This document shows, piece after piece, positions 38,136-48,479 of a stretch of 64,000 nucleotides of DNA. Origin of the DNA: Akkermansiaceae bacterium (GTDB lineage: Bacteria; Verrucomicrobiota; Verrucomicrobiia; Verrucomicrobiales; Akkermansiaceae); NCBI GenBank assembly GCA_015061985.1, contig SUVN01000006.1, positions 1-64,000 of the forward strand, read 5' to 3'. The stretch's first letter is position 1. Each line of letters opens with the position of its first letter. Under the pieces are notes generated by a model, which saw only the letters and a list, made by a program, of their open reading frames with translations, did not search any database and was not told the DNA's origin. A program made the translations under genes and the position numbers.

Positions 38136-39377
38136 ATGAGCAACACGCCGGAACCGCCTGCCGATATTGACTATTCTACCGTCACCGTACCCCAAAGCAA
38201 AAGGCGTTCATTTGCCAACATGCTCTTTCTGATGCTGGGATTCACCTTCTGCTCGTCCAGCATGATGGTGGGAGCCCAGCTGGGCAACGGCTTTGACCTC
38301 CCAAACTTTCTGCTGGTCATTCTGCTGGGAGGTCTTCTGCTGTCGGCCTACACGGGGATGCTGGGCTACATCGGCAGCCGCACGGGGTATTCTCTGGATT
38401 TACTCTGTCGCAGAGCCTTTGGACGTGTGGGCTCTTACCTGCCCTCCACCATCATTGTCATCACACAAATTGGCTGGTTCGGCGTGGTGCTGGGACTCTT
38501 TTCCGTGCCCACAGCAGAAGTGCTGCACATTAATCCCTGGTGGGTGGTCATCATCGGTGGTGTGCTGATGACCGCATCGTCCTACTACGGAGTCAAAGGG
38601 CTGATTATCATCAGCGCCATATCCGTACCGCTGGTCGTGCTGCTGGGCTGTTATTCCGTGGGAGCAGCCACCATAGCGGGCGGCGGTATCGTGGAAGTTT
38701 TCGCAAAAAAATCGGGTGGTCTTTCTTTCATGATTGGTATCGATCTGGTAGTTGCCTCCTTTGTGAGCGGCGGCACTACCACACCGAACTTCACACGCTA
38801 TTCCCGCACACCGCTGGGAGGCTTGATGGTGACGGTAGCGGCTTTCCTCTTCGGCAACTCTCTCATGTTCATCTTCGGGGCCGCAGGCGGTGCCTTTACC
38901 GGGAAGAATGATATCTTCTATGTCATGATTGCGCAGGGTCTGATTATTCCAGCTCTGTTCGTTCTCGGCACCAACACATGGACAACCAATGACAACTCAC
39001 TGTATTCCTGCGGTCTGGGTCTGGCCAACCTGACCCGCCGCAATCCGCGCCCGCTGATTCTCATCGCCGGTATCATCGGAACACTTGCCTCGCTCTGGCT
39101 GCGTGACAACTTTGTCAACTGGCTCATCTTCCTCTCAGCCATTCTGCCGCCCATCGGCATGGTGCTGATACTCGACTACTTTGTCCACCGCAAGCGCTAT
39201 CAGCCGAAAACACGTCCCTATCGCGGTGTCTTCATCGGCCCGGTACTTTCCGTCGGCGCCGGCGTAATAGCAGGCACCGTCCTGAAGGGGTACGGCATCA
39301 GCGCCATTAATGGCATGGTTGTTTCCTCCGTTGTGTATCTGCTCTGGTCCTATACCGCCAAGCTGAAGAAAGAATGA
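38136..39377 (+). CDS. CodB-like cytosine/purine permease (NCS1)
   Basis: Twelve-TM permease with GNGFDLPNFLLVILLGGLLL, GGTTTPNFTRYSRT, NDNSLYSCGLGLANL. Confidence 0.8.
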   Translation: MSNTPEPPADIDYSTVTVPQSKRRSFANMLFLMLGFTFCSSSMMVGAQLGNGFDLPNFLLVILLGGLLLSAYTGMLGYIGSRTGYSLDLLCRRAFGRVGSYLPSTIIVITQIGWFGVVLGLFSVPTAEVLHINPWWVVIIGGVLMTASSYYGVKGLIIISAISVPLVVLLGCYSVGAATIAGGGIVEVFAKKSGGLSFMIGIDLVVASFVSGGTTTPNFTRYSRTPLGGLMVTVAAFLFGNSLMFIFGAAGGAFTGKNDIFYVMIAQGLIIPALFVLGTNTWTTNDNSLYSCGLGLANLTRRNPRPLILIAGIIGTLASLWLRDNFVNWLIFLSAILPPIGMVLILDYFVHRKRYQPKTRPYRGVFIGPVLSVGAGVIAGTVLKGYGISAINGMVVSSVVYLLWSYTAKLKKE

Positions 39378-39411
39378 CCCCAACACAGCGTGTCAACACA
39401 CGCGGACATCA

Positions 39412-39440
39412 TTGACAGAGTGTGCCCGGCATGGTATGAT
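39412..39440 (+). promoter_or_regulatory. Consensus sigma70-like promoter of tyrS
   Basis: TTGACA (39412) - 17 bp - TATGAT (39435..39440). Confidence 0.7.
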
Positions 39441-39465
39441 GCCGGGCACACCACTTTTCCACGAT

Positions 39466-40689
39466 ATGACCTTTTACGAAGAGCTTGAATGGCGCGGTCT
39501 GGTAAACCAGATTTCCAGCCCGGATTTGATTGAGAAACTCAACCGGGGCGGACTGACGTTCTACATCGGCACGGATCCCACGGCCGACAGCCTGCATCTG
39601 GGGCACTATTCCAGCTTTCTGGTCACCCGCCGCCTGAAAGCCGCCGGCCACCATCCCATTCTGCTGGTCGGTCTGGCAACGGGGCTGATTGGTGACCCGC
39701 GCGGCACCGTGGAGCGCGAACTGAAGCAGAAGGAAGAAGTGTTCCGCAACTACGAAGCCCTGCGCGCGCAGGTGGAGAAAGTATTCGGGTTCGAGGTGGT
39801 GAACAACTACGACTGGGTCAAGGATATCAGCGTCATCGACTTCTTCCGCGACTACGGCAAGTACATCAACGTGGGCTACATGCTGTCCAAGGACCATGTG
39901 CGCCGCCAGATGGAGACGGGCATCTCTTACGCCGAATTCTCCTACATGCTGATTCAGGCGCTCGACTTCAAGCACCTGCACGAAACACGCGGAGTGGACT
40001 TGCAGGTGGCCGGCAGCGACCAGTGGGGCAACATCACCACAGGTATTGAGCTGATTCGCAAGACGACGGGTGACGAGGTGTATGCCCTCACCATGCCGCT
40101 GGTCACGGATGCCCAGGGCAACAAGTTCGGAAAGAGCGAGGGCAACGCCCTCTGGCTGGACAAGAACAAGACTTCCTCCTATGAGCTGTACCAATTCCTG
40201 CTCAATTCGGATGATGCCTGCGTCATCACCTATCTGAAGCGTCTGACCTTCCTGACACCGGAGCAGATTATGGACATCGAGGCACAGCACAAGGAGCACC
40301 CCGAGCTGCGCCTGGCACAGAAAGCTCTCGCCAGAGAAATCATCACCGATTTGCACGGAGCGGAAGAGTTCGCCCACGCCGTAGAAATCAGCGAAAAACT
40401 CTTTGCCGGAGATTTCCGAAGCCTCAGCCTCCGCGACATCAAGGCCGGCATGAAAAATGTGCCGCAGGTGCCCCTGACCACCGGACCGCTGGCCGATGTG
40501 CTGGTTGCTGCCAAGGTATGCAGCTCCAAGCGCGAGGCACGCGAATTCATCGGCAACGGCGCTATTTCGCTCAATGGCGAGGTAGTGAAAGACGCAGCCT
40601 TTGAGGTATCGCCCGCCATGGCTCTGGGCGGCGAGCTTGTCATCATCCGCCGAGGCAAGAAGAAGTTCTACATGGGTCTGTTTGCCTGA
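39466..40689 (+). CDS. tyrS: Tyrosyl-tRNA synthetase
   Basis: DSLHLGHYSSF (HIGH), KFGKSEGNALWL (KMSKS), C-terminal S4-like domain. Confidence 0.95.
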   Translation: MTFYEELEWRGLVNQISSPDLIEKLNRGGLTFYIGTDPTADSLHLGHYSSFLVTRRLKAAGHHPILLVGLATGLIGDPRGTVERELKQKEEVFRNYEALRAQVEKVFGFEVVNNYDWVKDISVIDFFRDYGKYINVGYMLSKDHVRRQMETGISYAEFSYMLIQALDFKHLHETRGVDLQVAGSDQWGNITTGIELIRKTTGDEVYALTMPLVTDAQGNKFGKSEGNALWLDKNKTSSYELYQFLLNSDDACVITYLKRLTFLTPEQIMDIEAQHKEHPELRLAQKALAREIITDLHGAEEFAHAVEISEKLFAGDFRSLSLRDIKAGMKNVPQVPLTTGPLADVLVAAKVCSSKREAREFIGNGAISLNGEVVKDAAFEVSPAMALGGELVIIRRGKKKFYMGLFA

Positions 40690-41555
40690 TGCGACTCGGA
40701 TTGACAGGCCTATTGGTACTGCTGGCAGGCGGGTGTCCGGCCAACGATGAGATGCCCCCGGCTCTCCAGGCAGTTCTGGATATCGAACCCTATGCGGAAT
40801 ACGCACAGGCCGATGTTCCCCTGCCCCCGACATCCACACAGATGGAGGCCATGCCCCGGCAACTATTTATCGCGCGCGCTGACGCGATAAAAAAGGTACT
40901 GTATCACGGCATGGCCCGCACCCGTGCCAACCGATGGCGCGAAACCGACAGCAATCTGGCGGCTATGGCGAGAGAGGCAGAATCGCTCGCGGATGCACCG
41001 CCGGAGTTTGTTGCGCTGCTGAAAATACGGGCGACCGGCAACTTACCGAGGACAAGAGCTTACACTCTCCGCAAAGCGCAGGAACATCTGCTGCAAATGT
41101 ATGCCGTGGATGAGCTGCAGATGCGGCTGCTGCTCGATTGCGCGGATGCCGATGAGAAAACGGCAGACGAGCTCCTGCAACACCTTCCGCTGCATGCCGT
41201 GTTCAATATGGTACCGCAAACGCCCCCCACGCGGGCTCAGATTACGGCGGATTTGCAGCTCTACGCCGATATTCTCCATAGCGCAGCCGGGCTACTGGAA
41301 AAGGTGCAGGATGAGGAAAGCGCCCGAGCGATTCTGCCGGAGTTGAAACGCCTGCTCCTGCTCCATGATACCACGCTTGTTACCCGTGCCCAGCTGCTGC
41401 AGGGACTCATCCGGCCCGATTCGGTGGAAATGAAAACTGCAGCCGCCGCGCTGACCAAGGCCGAAAAGGAACTCCGCACACAGCGAGTGCGGCTGACGGA
41501 GAATAACTGGTTCGGCAGCAAAGAGCTCCGGGCGCTTGATTACCTGCTCAACTAA
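40689..41555 (+). CDS. Hypothetical lipoprotein
   Basis: Signal with lipobox LLAGGC; start overlaps the tyrS stop. Confidence 0.6.
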   Translation: MRLGLTGLLVLLAGGCPANDEMPPALQAVLDIEPYAEYAQADVPLPPTSTQMEAMPRQLFIARADAIKKVLYHGMARTRANRWRETDSNLAAMAREAESLADAPPEFVALLKIRATGNLPRTRAYTLRKAQEHLLQMYAVDELQMRLLLDCADADEKTADELLQHLPLHAVFNMVPQTPPTRAQITADLQLYADILHSAAGLLEKVQDEESARAILPELKRLLLLHDTTLVTRAQLLQGLIRPDSVEMKTAAAALTKAEKELRTQRVRLTENNWFGSKELRALDYLLN

Positions 41556-41689
41556 TAGGGAGGCAACGCAAGCATAAAATGCTCGATACACAGATATTTG
41601 CGTCATTGCAGATTCTGTGCTTGCCTTTTACACCCCCTTGAGGCATAATCGGCACGCATTTTTTTACAGTTTTCTAACTCCACCATACC

Positions 41690-42997
41690 ATGGATATCAG
41701 CATCAACAAGACCAGCGATTGCCAGGCAACGCTTACTGCCACCGCCTCCGCTCAGGAAGTGTCCTCCATGAAGGACAGCATCATTGCCACCTATTCCAAG
41801 AGCGCCCGCATCCCCGGCTTCCGTCCCGGTAAGGCCCCCAAGAGCGTGATTGCCAAGCGCTACGCCTCCGCCATTGCAGAGGAAATGGACTACCGCATCA
41901 AGTCCGATGTGCAGGAGCAGGCCCTGGAGCAGAATCCCGACATGAAGGTGCTTGACTTCGGCACCCCCTCCGTCACCAACAATGAAGACGGCTCCACCAC
42001 CCTGACCTCCACCCTCACCATCGTGCCGGATTTCGAATTGCCCGAGTACATGGGTATCGAGGTGTCCGTCCCCTCCACGGAAGTGAGCGATGAAGAAGTG
42101 CAGGAAACGCTGCAGAAGTACGCAGAGTCCTCTGCCCGCCACGAAATCGTGGAGCGCGCCGGCGCCAAGGGCGATATCGCCGTGATTGATTTCAAGACCA
42201 CCATCGAGGGCAAGCCCACCGCCGAATACTGCGGCAAGCCCGTCGGCTTCATGGAAGGCCGCGACGGCCACTGGATGGCTCTGGAAGAAGACTCCTTTGT
42301 TCCCGGCCTGCCCGAGGGACTCATCGGCCTCTCTGCCGGCGACTCCAAGGACATTGTCGTCACCATGAAAGAAGATTTCCCCATCTCTGATCTGGCCGGC
42401 AAGGAGGTGACTTTCTCCTGCACGGTGAAAGAAGTGCGCGAGAAGCAGGTGCCGGAAATCACAGAGGAACTCTTCGCCGCCGCCCTGCCCGGCAAGTCCC
42501 TTGACGAAATCAAGGACATCGTCCGCGAAAACCTCAAGAGCAACAAGGAGCGCGCTAACGATGAAGCCAAGGCTGACCAGATTTCTGAGAAGATTGCCGA
42601 CCAGCTCACTTTCGCCCTTCCTGCTGACCTCGTGGAGCGCGAAAACGACAACACCGTCCAGCGCAAGGTATACGCCGCCATTCAGGCAGGCAACTACGAC
42701 ATCGCTAAGGACATGGATGCCCTCCGCGCCGATTCCGTGAAAGAAACGGAGCGCAATCTGCGCGTCTATTTCGCACTGCAGGAGATTGCCGCCAAGGAGA
42801 ACGTCACGGTGACTGATCAGGAGCTGCTGGAGGCTATGTCCCGCATGGCTGAGCAGGCTCAGGAGAAGAACCTCAAGAACTTCATCCGCAAGATGTATCG
42901 CGAGAACCGCGTGACGGGCATCCGTCTCTCCATCGTCACCTCCAAGGTGCTTGACCTCCTGGCTCGCAATGCCAAGGTCACGGTAAAGGAAGACTAA
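41690..42997 (+). CDS. tig: Trigger factor
   Basis: IPGFRPGKAPKSVIAKRY; FKBP region and C-terminal chaperone domain. Confidence 0.93.
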   Translation: MDISINKTSDCQATLTATASAQEVSSMKDSIIATYSKSARIPGFRPGKAPKSVIAKRYASAIAEEMDYRIKSDVQEQALEQNPDMKVLDFGTPSVTNNEDGSTTLTSTLTIVPDFELPEYMGIEVSVPSTEVSDEEVQETLQKYAESSARHEIVERAGAKGDIAVIDFKTTIEGKPTAEYCGKPVGFMEGRDGHWMALEEDSFVPGLPEGLIGLSAGDSKDIVVTMKEDFPISDLAGKEVTFSCTVKEVREKQVPEITEELFAAALPGKSLDEIKDIVRENLKSNKERANDEAKADQISEKIADQLTFALPADLVERENDNTVQRKVYAAIQAGNYDIAKDMDALRADSVKETERNLRVYFALQEIAAKENVTVTDQELLEAMSRMAEQAQEKNLKNFIRKMYRENRVTGIRLSIVTSKVLDLLARNAKVTVKED

Positions 42998-43020
42998 GCC
43001 CCCTCTTCTCTCGGATTTTC

Positions 43021-43060
43021 GCCCCGATGCGCGGTCTCTCACCGCCATCGGGGCCTTTTT
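43021..43060 (+). terminator. Rho-independent terminator after tig
   Basis: GCCCCGATG...CATCGGGGCCTTTTT. Confidence 0.85.
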
Positions 43061-43114
43061 ATTTATCCTGGCGCATTTGATGCTAATTATCTTCCGTTTT
43101 GGTCTCTTTTGAGC

Positions 43115-43142
43115 TTGACTCTATAATCCGATAGGGTAGAAT
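43115..43142 (+). promoter_or_regulatory. Candidate promoter of the autotransporter gene
   Basis: TTGACT - 16 bp - TAGAAT. Confidence 0.45.
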
Positions 43143-43263
43143 GGACAAAGTAGAGATTTTGTTGTGCACTTTGTGCCCCGGAAGATGCATGAAGCCGCGC
43201 AACAAACTTCTCCCCGGCCTGACTCCGGGCATCTATCTTCCGACATTTCAACAACATACATAT

Positions 43264-46200
43264 ATGAAACCACACCTCCCCGTGTCTCTGCTTCGAGCAC
43301 TTGTTACTGCCGCGATTGCTTTCCCTGCGTTTGTATCCGGCGGGACAGCAGATATCCCCAGTGACTACACTCAAATCATTGCTACCACGACGAGCGACGT
43401 TGCAGGTTCGCAACCCAAGATGGCTTTTACATTGAAGCCAGCCAACCTGAGCACGGTTACCAACCCCACCATGACGTGGAATCCGGCAACTACCCTGCCC
43501 ATCACTCCCAGAGTAGACATCCTTTTCACCAGCTTTGATGATGGCAATAAATGCAGCATCAATATGTCTTCCGGCGGTTTTTTGATGACCGTGGGAGATG
43601 CTACATTTGTCAGTCTGTACAATGTCACGTTTGACAGCAATAACGCATCAGTCAAGTCAGATAATAACATTACAGGCTATGGCGGTACCATTATTTCCGG
43701 AGGCATGACGCACGATGCGGAAGGATTTCTGGAAGGGTATGAAATGCCTGACGGAGATGTAACATTCCGCAATAACCGCAATCTTTCTATCACCAGAAGC
43801 AGCCTGAGTGTTGCAGCGGAAAACGGGACAAAAATGGTGCGGGCCTACGGCTTCGGTGGTGTCATCATGTCGCCCACAACTGTCATTACCGGCAATAAGG
43901 ATATATACCTCGAAGCCAACACCCTGTCGGTTAAATCCAGCTCCAATCAAGCGAGCGAGGCCTACGGCTTCGGTGGTGTCATCTACGGCTCCGATATTTC
44001 CATTACCAATAATGAAGATGTCTATATTCAAGGCAATCGGCTGGATGTGACCACGTCCGGCGCGGCCGGCAGAGCCGGCGGAGCTGCACTCTTCTCCAAT
44101 CATACCGTGAGTATTGAGGGTAACACCTCAGTGACCATCCGTAACAATATCGTTCACTACAAGGACAGAACGCAAGAACATTCCTATCTTGAAAGTATCT
44201 GCATTGACTCCGAGCATCAGGGGCAGCTGAAACTTGCAGCCGGGGCTAACACAACTATCTCCCTCTTCGACCCGATAACCGTTGACTGCAATGTATCCAT
44301 CAATGCCAACTTCACCAATTCCGCCGGTGATTCTGAAAAGGCTGTGGGTGATGTCATGTTCTCCGCTCTGCACGCGGAAGCCGATTTGACAGCATTCCTC
44401 AAGGGGCTGCTGGGTGAAGGAAACGAACAGCCTTCGGTTGATGATCTTCTGCTCTCCCGCACCTCTCTGGTTCAGGGGACAACAACTCTTCATTCAGGCC
44501 GCATGATGCTGTGCGATGGTGCCAGATATGAAGGCGCAGGCTTTGTTGGTCTTGCCGGGTCTACCCTGTACATGCGTTCTTCCTCCATGTACGGAATCCT
44601 TGACCCGGATGCCGTGATTGCGTTCGGCGACGGACGGATTGTATTCCAATCCGGTGCCAATCTGTACCTGAAAAGCACCTCCAGCATGATTGATGCGGTA
44701 GAAACCAATTTTGCAGGTACCAACAAGGTGACGTTTGATATATCGTCCACCAATCTGACAGCCTCCAGCCTGTTCGTTAACGGGGAGCTCACCTTCAATG
44801 CCGGGACAACCCTTTACATCACTTCCGACAATCAGTTAACGGAAGGCGTATACACGCTCCTGAACACTACTGACCTCAATATTGAGGGGTGGAGCTCTGC
44901 CAATGTGACAGTCACGAGCAACGAAGATATCGGCTTTGATGCCACTTATGCCAACCTGCGTTGGGAGATTGTAAATAACGTCAATACACTGTACTACTAC
45001 ACCTCCATGCCGCCCTTACTGGACGCAACCTGGACTAATGAAGATGGGGACTTTGTGTGGAGTTCAACCGCTATCAACTGGGAGCAGATGGGACAGGCCT
45101 ATGCGTTCTCCAATGGTGCAACCGCTACTTTCACGGATGATGGATGCGGCACAATTCATCTGAAAGGCACTCTCCGCCCTTCAGAAGTACTGGTGGACAA
45201 CACTCTGGGCAAAGACTACGAATGGGTTGCTCATGCTGACGGCGGCAAACTTGCAGGTGACATGACCCTCACAAAGCGCGGTGCCGGCAAGCTCACAATT
45301 TCTTTGGCCAACGAATACACAGGCGGCACTTTTGTGGAGGATGGCACTCTGGTTGCCGGACACATTCAAGCTTTCGGCACGGGTGATATAACGGTAAAGG
45401 GAGGCAGTCTGGATTTGCAGAATCTGGCAGTCACCAATAAGGTAACGGTCAATGCAGGCTCGTTCATAGGCACAGCCTACGATGGTATTCTTACCGTTAC
45501 GGGTGATGCTACCCTCGGTGACAACACCACCGCGGCATCCATCAACCTCAAAGCTGCCTACATCAAAGGTGGTTCCATCGTCAGTACGAACATCACTGCA
45601 GAGGAGGCCACCATTGAAACCATCATCGCAGGGACTACGAACCTGACCGTCAATGGCAATACTACCATGCGCGGTGACCACACCTCCACAGGCACCTTTA
45701 CCGTCAATGGCGGAACGCTGCGAGTGGAAGGCTCCACATCTGCTGATCTGAACCTGAAAGGAGGCTCCTTTGTTGTGGAAACGCCTATGGTTCTCACTCA
45801 GGGACAGGATGTCACCTTCAACGGCGGCAATATGGTGGGTTCGCTGGAAACAGCCAATGGTTCAACTCTGAAGATCTCTGCCTCTTCTTCCATTTCCGAA
45901 GACCTGACGCTGAACGGCGGCACCGTCACTCCGGGCGGCTCCGGAATCAGCCTGAAAATCGGTGGTGATTTGATTATCCTCGGAAACACGACTATTGATG
46001 TTAACGCGTACGTTGATGAAGGCACCTATGTGCTGATGTCCGCTACCAGCATCAGCGATAATCTTGACCTGCTCACCGCTGTCACGGATACACGTAATGA
46101 AAACACTCTTGACGTGAGCGGCTCCAGCCTGGTTCTCAAGGTAAAGGAAAACCCTGCGACCCTCGCGTGGGACGCAGGCGCAGAGGGTATCTGGAGCACC

Positions 46201-48330
46201 CAGTCGGAGCAGGAATGGATTGTCGTGGACGGCGGCACAGACCCCAATCCTGATTCCTCTTTCTATAATCGAGATAAAGTCGTGTTCGACAAGGGTGGCG
46301 CGGCCGAAATCGTCGGCGAAGTGAAACCTGAATCCATTTCCGTGACCGGGACTGAGGATGTTTCATTCTCCGGCTCCGGTTCCATCGTCGGCGATGCTTC
46401 GCTTGTGAAGGAGGGAAGCGGCACGCTGAACATGAATGCCTCCAATGCCTACCTGGGTGGCACCGTCATCAAGGAAGGTACGGTTAATGCAGGCGGCAAA
46501 GACTCGTTCGGCCGTGCAGTCGGAGAGGATGGGAAAGTTCAGCTCGGCGCTATTGAGCTTCAGGGCGGACATCTCAACATGGGCGATTATGCGGTTGAAA
46601 ATGACGTGATGGCCTCCGGCGGCAAGTTCACCGGCACGGCTTACGACGGTGAGCTGACCGTGAAAGGCAATATCTCCGTAGGCGATAACACGACCGCTGC
46701 CGCCATTGCTCTGAAAGAAGGCTCCATCAAGGATGGTTCCCTCAAGGATACGTCCATTACGACTAGTGGTGATGCCGCCATTGAGTCTGCACTCAAGGGC
46801 ACGACTTCCCTCACGGTTGAAGACGGCGAAACTATCCTCAGGGGCAAGAATTCCTCTTCCGGCGATACCACCGTCAACGGTGGAGCTCTGCGCATTGCCC
46901 GCGATGAAGCCTTTGGCCCCGGCAATATCTACCTCAACAACGGTCGCATGATTGCAGAAGACAGCACCACGCTGGCGCTCTCCGGTAAGCAGGCGCTCTA
47001 TTTCCGTGGTGGCAGCATCACAGGCAACGTGGGCTCCGGCAACTCCACCGCCATCGTACTGGATCGCAATGGCGATATCGACGGCAATCTGCGCCTCAAC
47101 GGCGGCACCGTTTACTTCAACGGCAAGGCAGCCGCCCCGGCGGCAAGAACCGCTCAGGCTCGAAGCATGGCCGTCAAGTCCAATGGTTGCACCCTCTCCG
47201 TCTCCGGCAGCATTACGCTGACAGCAGACACGCTGGTTGAGCTGGAGGCCGGGCAGTACGCCGATGGCGACATTCTTATGGAAGCCGACAGTCTGACGGG
47301 CGATTTCGGCCAGCTAGTTCTCAACTATGACGATGGTAACCCCAACACGGAATACGCCCTTGCCCTGAAGGAAACTGATGGTAAGGTGCAGGTCTGGCTC
47401 GACCTTGACAAGGTTTATGAACACACCGATGGCAAGTGGGATATTTCCAACGGCGATCTCCGCGACCTGCTCGTGCAGAGCAACTGGGGAATGTTCGCCT
47501 CCTCCCATGCGTTCTCCGATGCCATGCAGGGCCAGCGTTCTGCCTCCGGCGTGGTGGGCAGCAAGGGGGTCATGGTCTGGGCCTCCGCTCTCTACAACCA
47601 CATGTCCGTAAATGATGACGGCACGAAGAACGGCGGCGACACCGACACCATGGGCGCTGCCGTAGGTATCGAAACCATGATTGGTTCCCGCAGCTGCATC
47701 GGTCTGGCCGTGGGCGTGACTTCCTCGGACATCAGCGTTGGTAACATTGCCGACGAGATGGAGCAGGACGGCACCTACATCGGCCTCTACGGTGCAACGG
47801 TGCTCTCCAGCAACGACATCAGCGGTCTGACTCTCAGCTGGTCTGCTGCCTACGGTGCTGTGGATTCCTCTCCCTCCGGTGCAGCCTCCAGCATTGAGTG
47901 GCAGCAGGACAGCTTCCAGCTCAACGGACGTCTGGATTGGAGCCGCAGCATCAGCGACCGCACCACGGTCAACGTGTTCGCCGGGCTGGAGTACTTCATG
48001 ACCACGGCTGATGAAGTGGCCGGGGTGGACAGCGGCGAAATCAGCAATCTGCGCGCCGAACTGGGTGCCGGCATTACCCGCCGCTACGCCTCCTCCGTGC
48101 TGTATGCAGAGGCTCGACTTCTGGGCGACATCATGCGCGATGATCCCACTCCCACCATCAACGGCTGGAGCGAGGAAGGTGCCAATCCCGGCACCGTGGG
48201 TGCAGGCTTCCGCGTGGGTGCCGCCTACGACATCAATGAGTTCTGGAGCATCGGTGCTAATGCCGGCGTAGAAATCATGGGCGATGCCACGAGCGCCGGT
48301 GCAAACGTGGGCGCTTCCCTCAAGTTCTGA
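43264..48330 (+). CDS. Autotransporter (beta-strand-repeat passenger and C-terminal beta-barrel)
   Basis: Signal peptide from MKPHLPVSLLRALVTAAIAFPAFVSG; repeated GTLNM..SNAYLGGTVIKEGTV; C-terminal barrel ending in LKF. Confidence 0.9.
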   Translation: MKPHLPVSLLRALVTAAIAFPAFVSGGTADIPSDYTQIIATTTSDVAGSQPKMAFTLKPANLSTVTNPTMTWNPATTLPITPRVDILFTSFDDGNKCSINMSSGGFLMTVGDATFVSLYNVTFDSNNASVKSDNNITGYGGTIISGGMTHDAEGFLEGYEMPDGDVTFRNNRNLSITRSSLSVAAENGTKMVRAYGFGGVIMSPTTVITGNKDIYLEANTLSVKSSSNQASEAYGFGGVIYGSDISITNNEDVYIQGNRLDVTTSGAAGRAGGAALFSNHTVSIEGNTSVTIRNNIVHYKDRTQEHSYLESICIDSEHQGQLKLAAGANTTISLFDPITVDCNVSINANFTNSAGDSEKAVGDVMFSALHAEADLTAFLKGLLGEGNEQPSVDDLLLSRTSLVQGTTTLHSGRMMLCDGARYEGAGFVGLAGSTLYMRSSSMYGILDPDAVIAFGDGRIVFQSGANLYLKSTSSMIDAVETNFAGTNKVTFDISSTNLTASSLFVNGELTFNAGTTLYITSDNQLTEGVYTLLNTTDLNIEGWSSANVTVTSNEDIGFDATYANLRWEIVNNVNTLYYYTSMPPLLDATWTNEDGDFVWSSTAINWEQMGQAYAFSNGATATFTDDGCGTIHLKGTLRPSEVLVDNTLGKDYEWVAHADGGKLAGDMTLTKRGAGKLTISLANEYTGGTFVEDGTLVAGHIQAFGTGDITVKGGSLDLQNLAVTNKVTVNAGSFIGTAYDGILTVTGDATLGDNTTAASINLKAAYIKGGSIVSTNITAEEATIETIIAGTTNLTVNGNTTMRGDHTSTGTFTVNGGTLRVEGSTSADLNLKGGSFVVETPMVLTQGQDVTFNGGNMVGSLETANGSTLKISASSSISEDLTLNGGTVTPGGSGISLKIGGDLIILGNTTIDVNAYVDEGTYVLMSATSISDNLDLLTAVTDTRNENTLDVSGSSLVLKVKENPATLAWDAGAEGIWSTQSEQEWIVVDGGTDPNPDSSFYNRDKVVFDKGGAAEIVGEVKPESISVTGTEDVSFSGSGSIVGDASLVKEGSGTLNMNASNAYLGGTVIKEGTVNAGGKDSFGRAVGEDGKVQLGAIELQGGHLNMGDYAVENDVMASGGKFTGTAYDGELTVKGNISVGDNTTAAAIALKEGSIKDGSLKDTSITTSGDAAIESALKGTTSLTVEDGETILRGKNSSSGDTTVNGGALRIARDEAFGPGNIYLNNGRMIAEDSTTLALSGKQALYFRGGSITGNVGSGNSTAIVLDRNGDIDGNLRLNGGTVYFNGKAAAPAARTAQARSMAVKSNGCTLSVSGSITLTADTLVELEAGQYADGDILMEADSLTGDFGQLVLNYDDGNPNTEYALALKETDGKVQVWLDLDKVYEHTDGKWDISNGDLRDLLVQSNWGMFASSHAFSDAMQGQRSASGVVGSKGVMVWASALYNHMSVNDDGTKNGGDTDTMGAAVGIETMIGSRSCIGLAVGVTSSDISVGNIADEMEQDGTYIGLYGATVLSSNDISGLTLSWSAAYGAVDSSPSGAASSIEWQQDSFQLNGRLDWSRSISDRTTVNVFAGLEYFMTTADEVAGVDSGEISNLRAELGAGITRRYASSVLYAEARLLGDIMRDDPTPTINGWSEEGANPGTVGAGFRVGAAYDINEFWSIGANAGVEIMGDATSAGANVGASLKF

Positions 48331-48355
48331 TAACGCGCTCCCGCAATTCTCATCA

Positions 48356-48391
48356 GCGTGCTGTATCGATTATCGGTACAGCACGCTTTTT
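48356..48391 (+). terminator. Rho-independent terminator after the autotransporter
   Basis: GCGTGCTGTA...TACAGCACGCTTTTTAT. Confidence 0.85.
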
Positions 48392-48412
48392 ATATCCCCC
48401 TGCCCTGCGGGC

Positions 48413-48450
48413 AAAAAAAAGCCCTCTGCGCGGCTGCAGGCGCAGAGGGC
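48413..48450 (-). terminator. Rho-independent terminator after galE
   Basis: GCCCTCTGCGC...GCGCAGAGGGCTTTTTTTT on the minus strand. Confidence 0.85.
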
Positions 48451-48479
48451 AATCGTTGTAAGGATTTTTACCGGCAGTA

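Noticed and set aside
43141-43263. N-terminal 41-residue extension of the autotransporter ORF
   Set aside because: A promoter-like TTGACT-16-TAGAAT overlaps that start, and the signal peptide begins at 43264.
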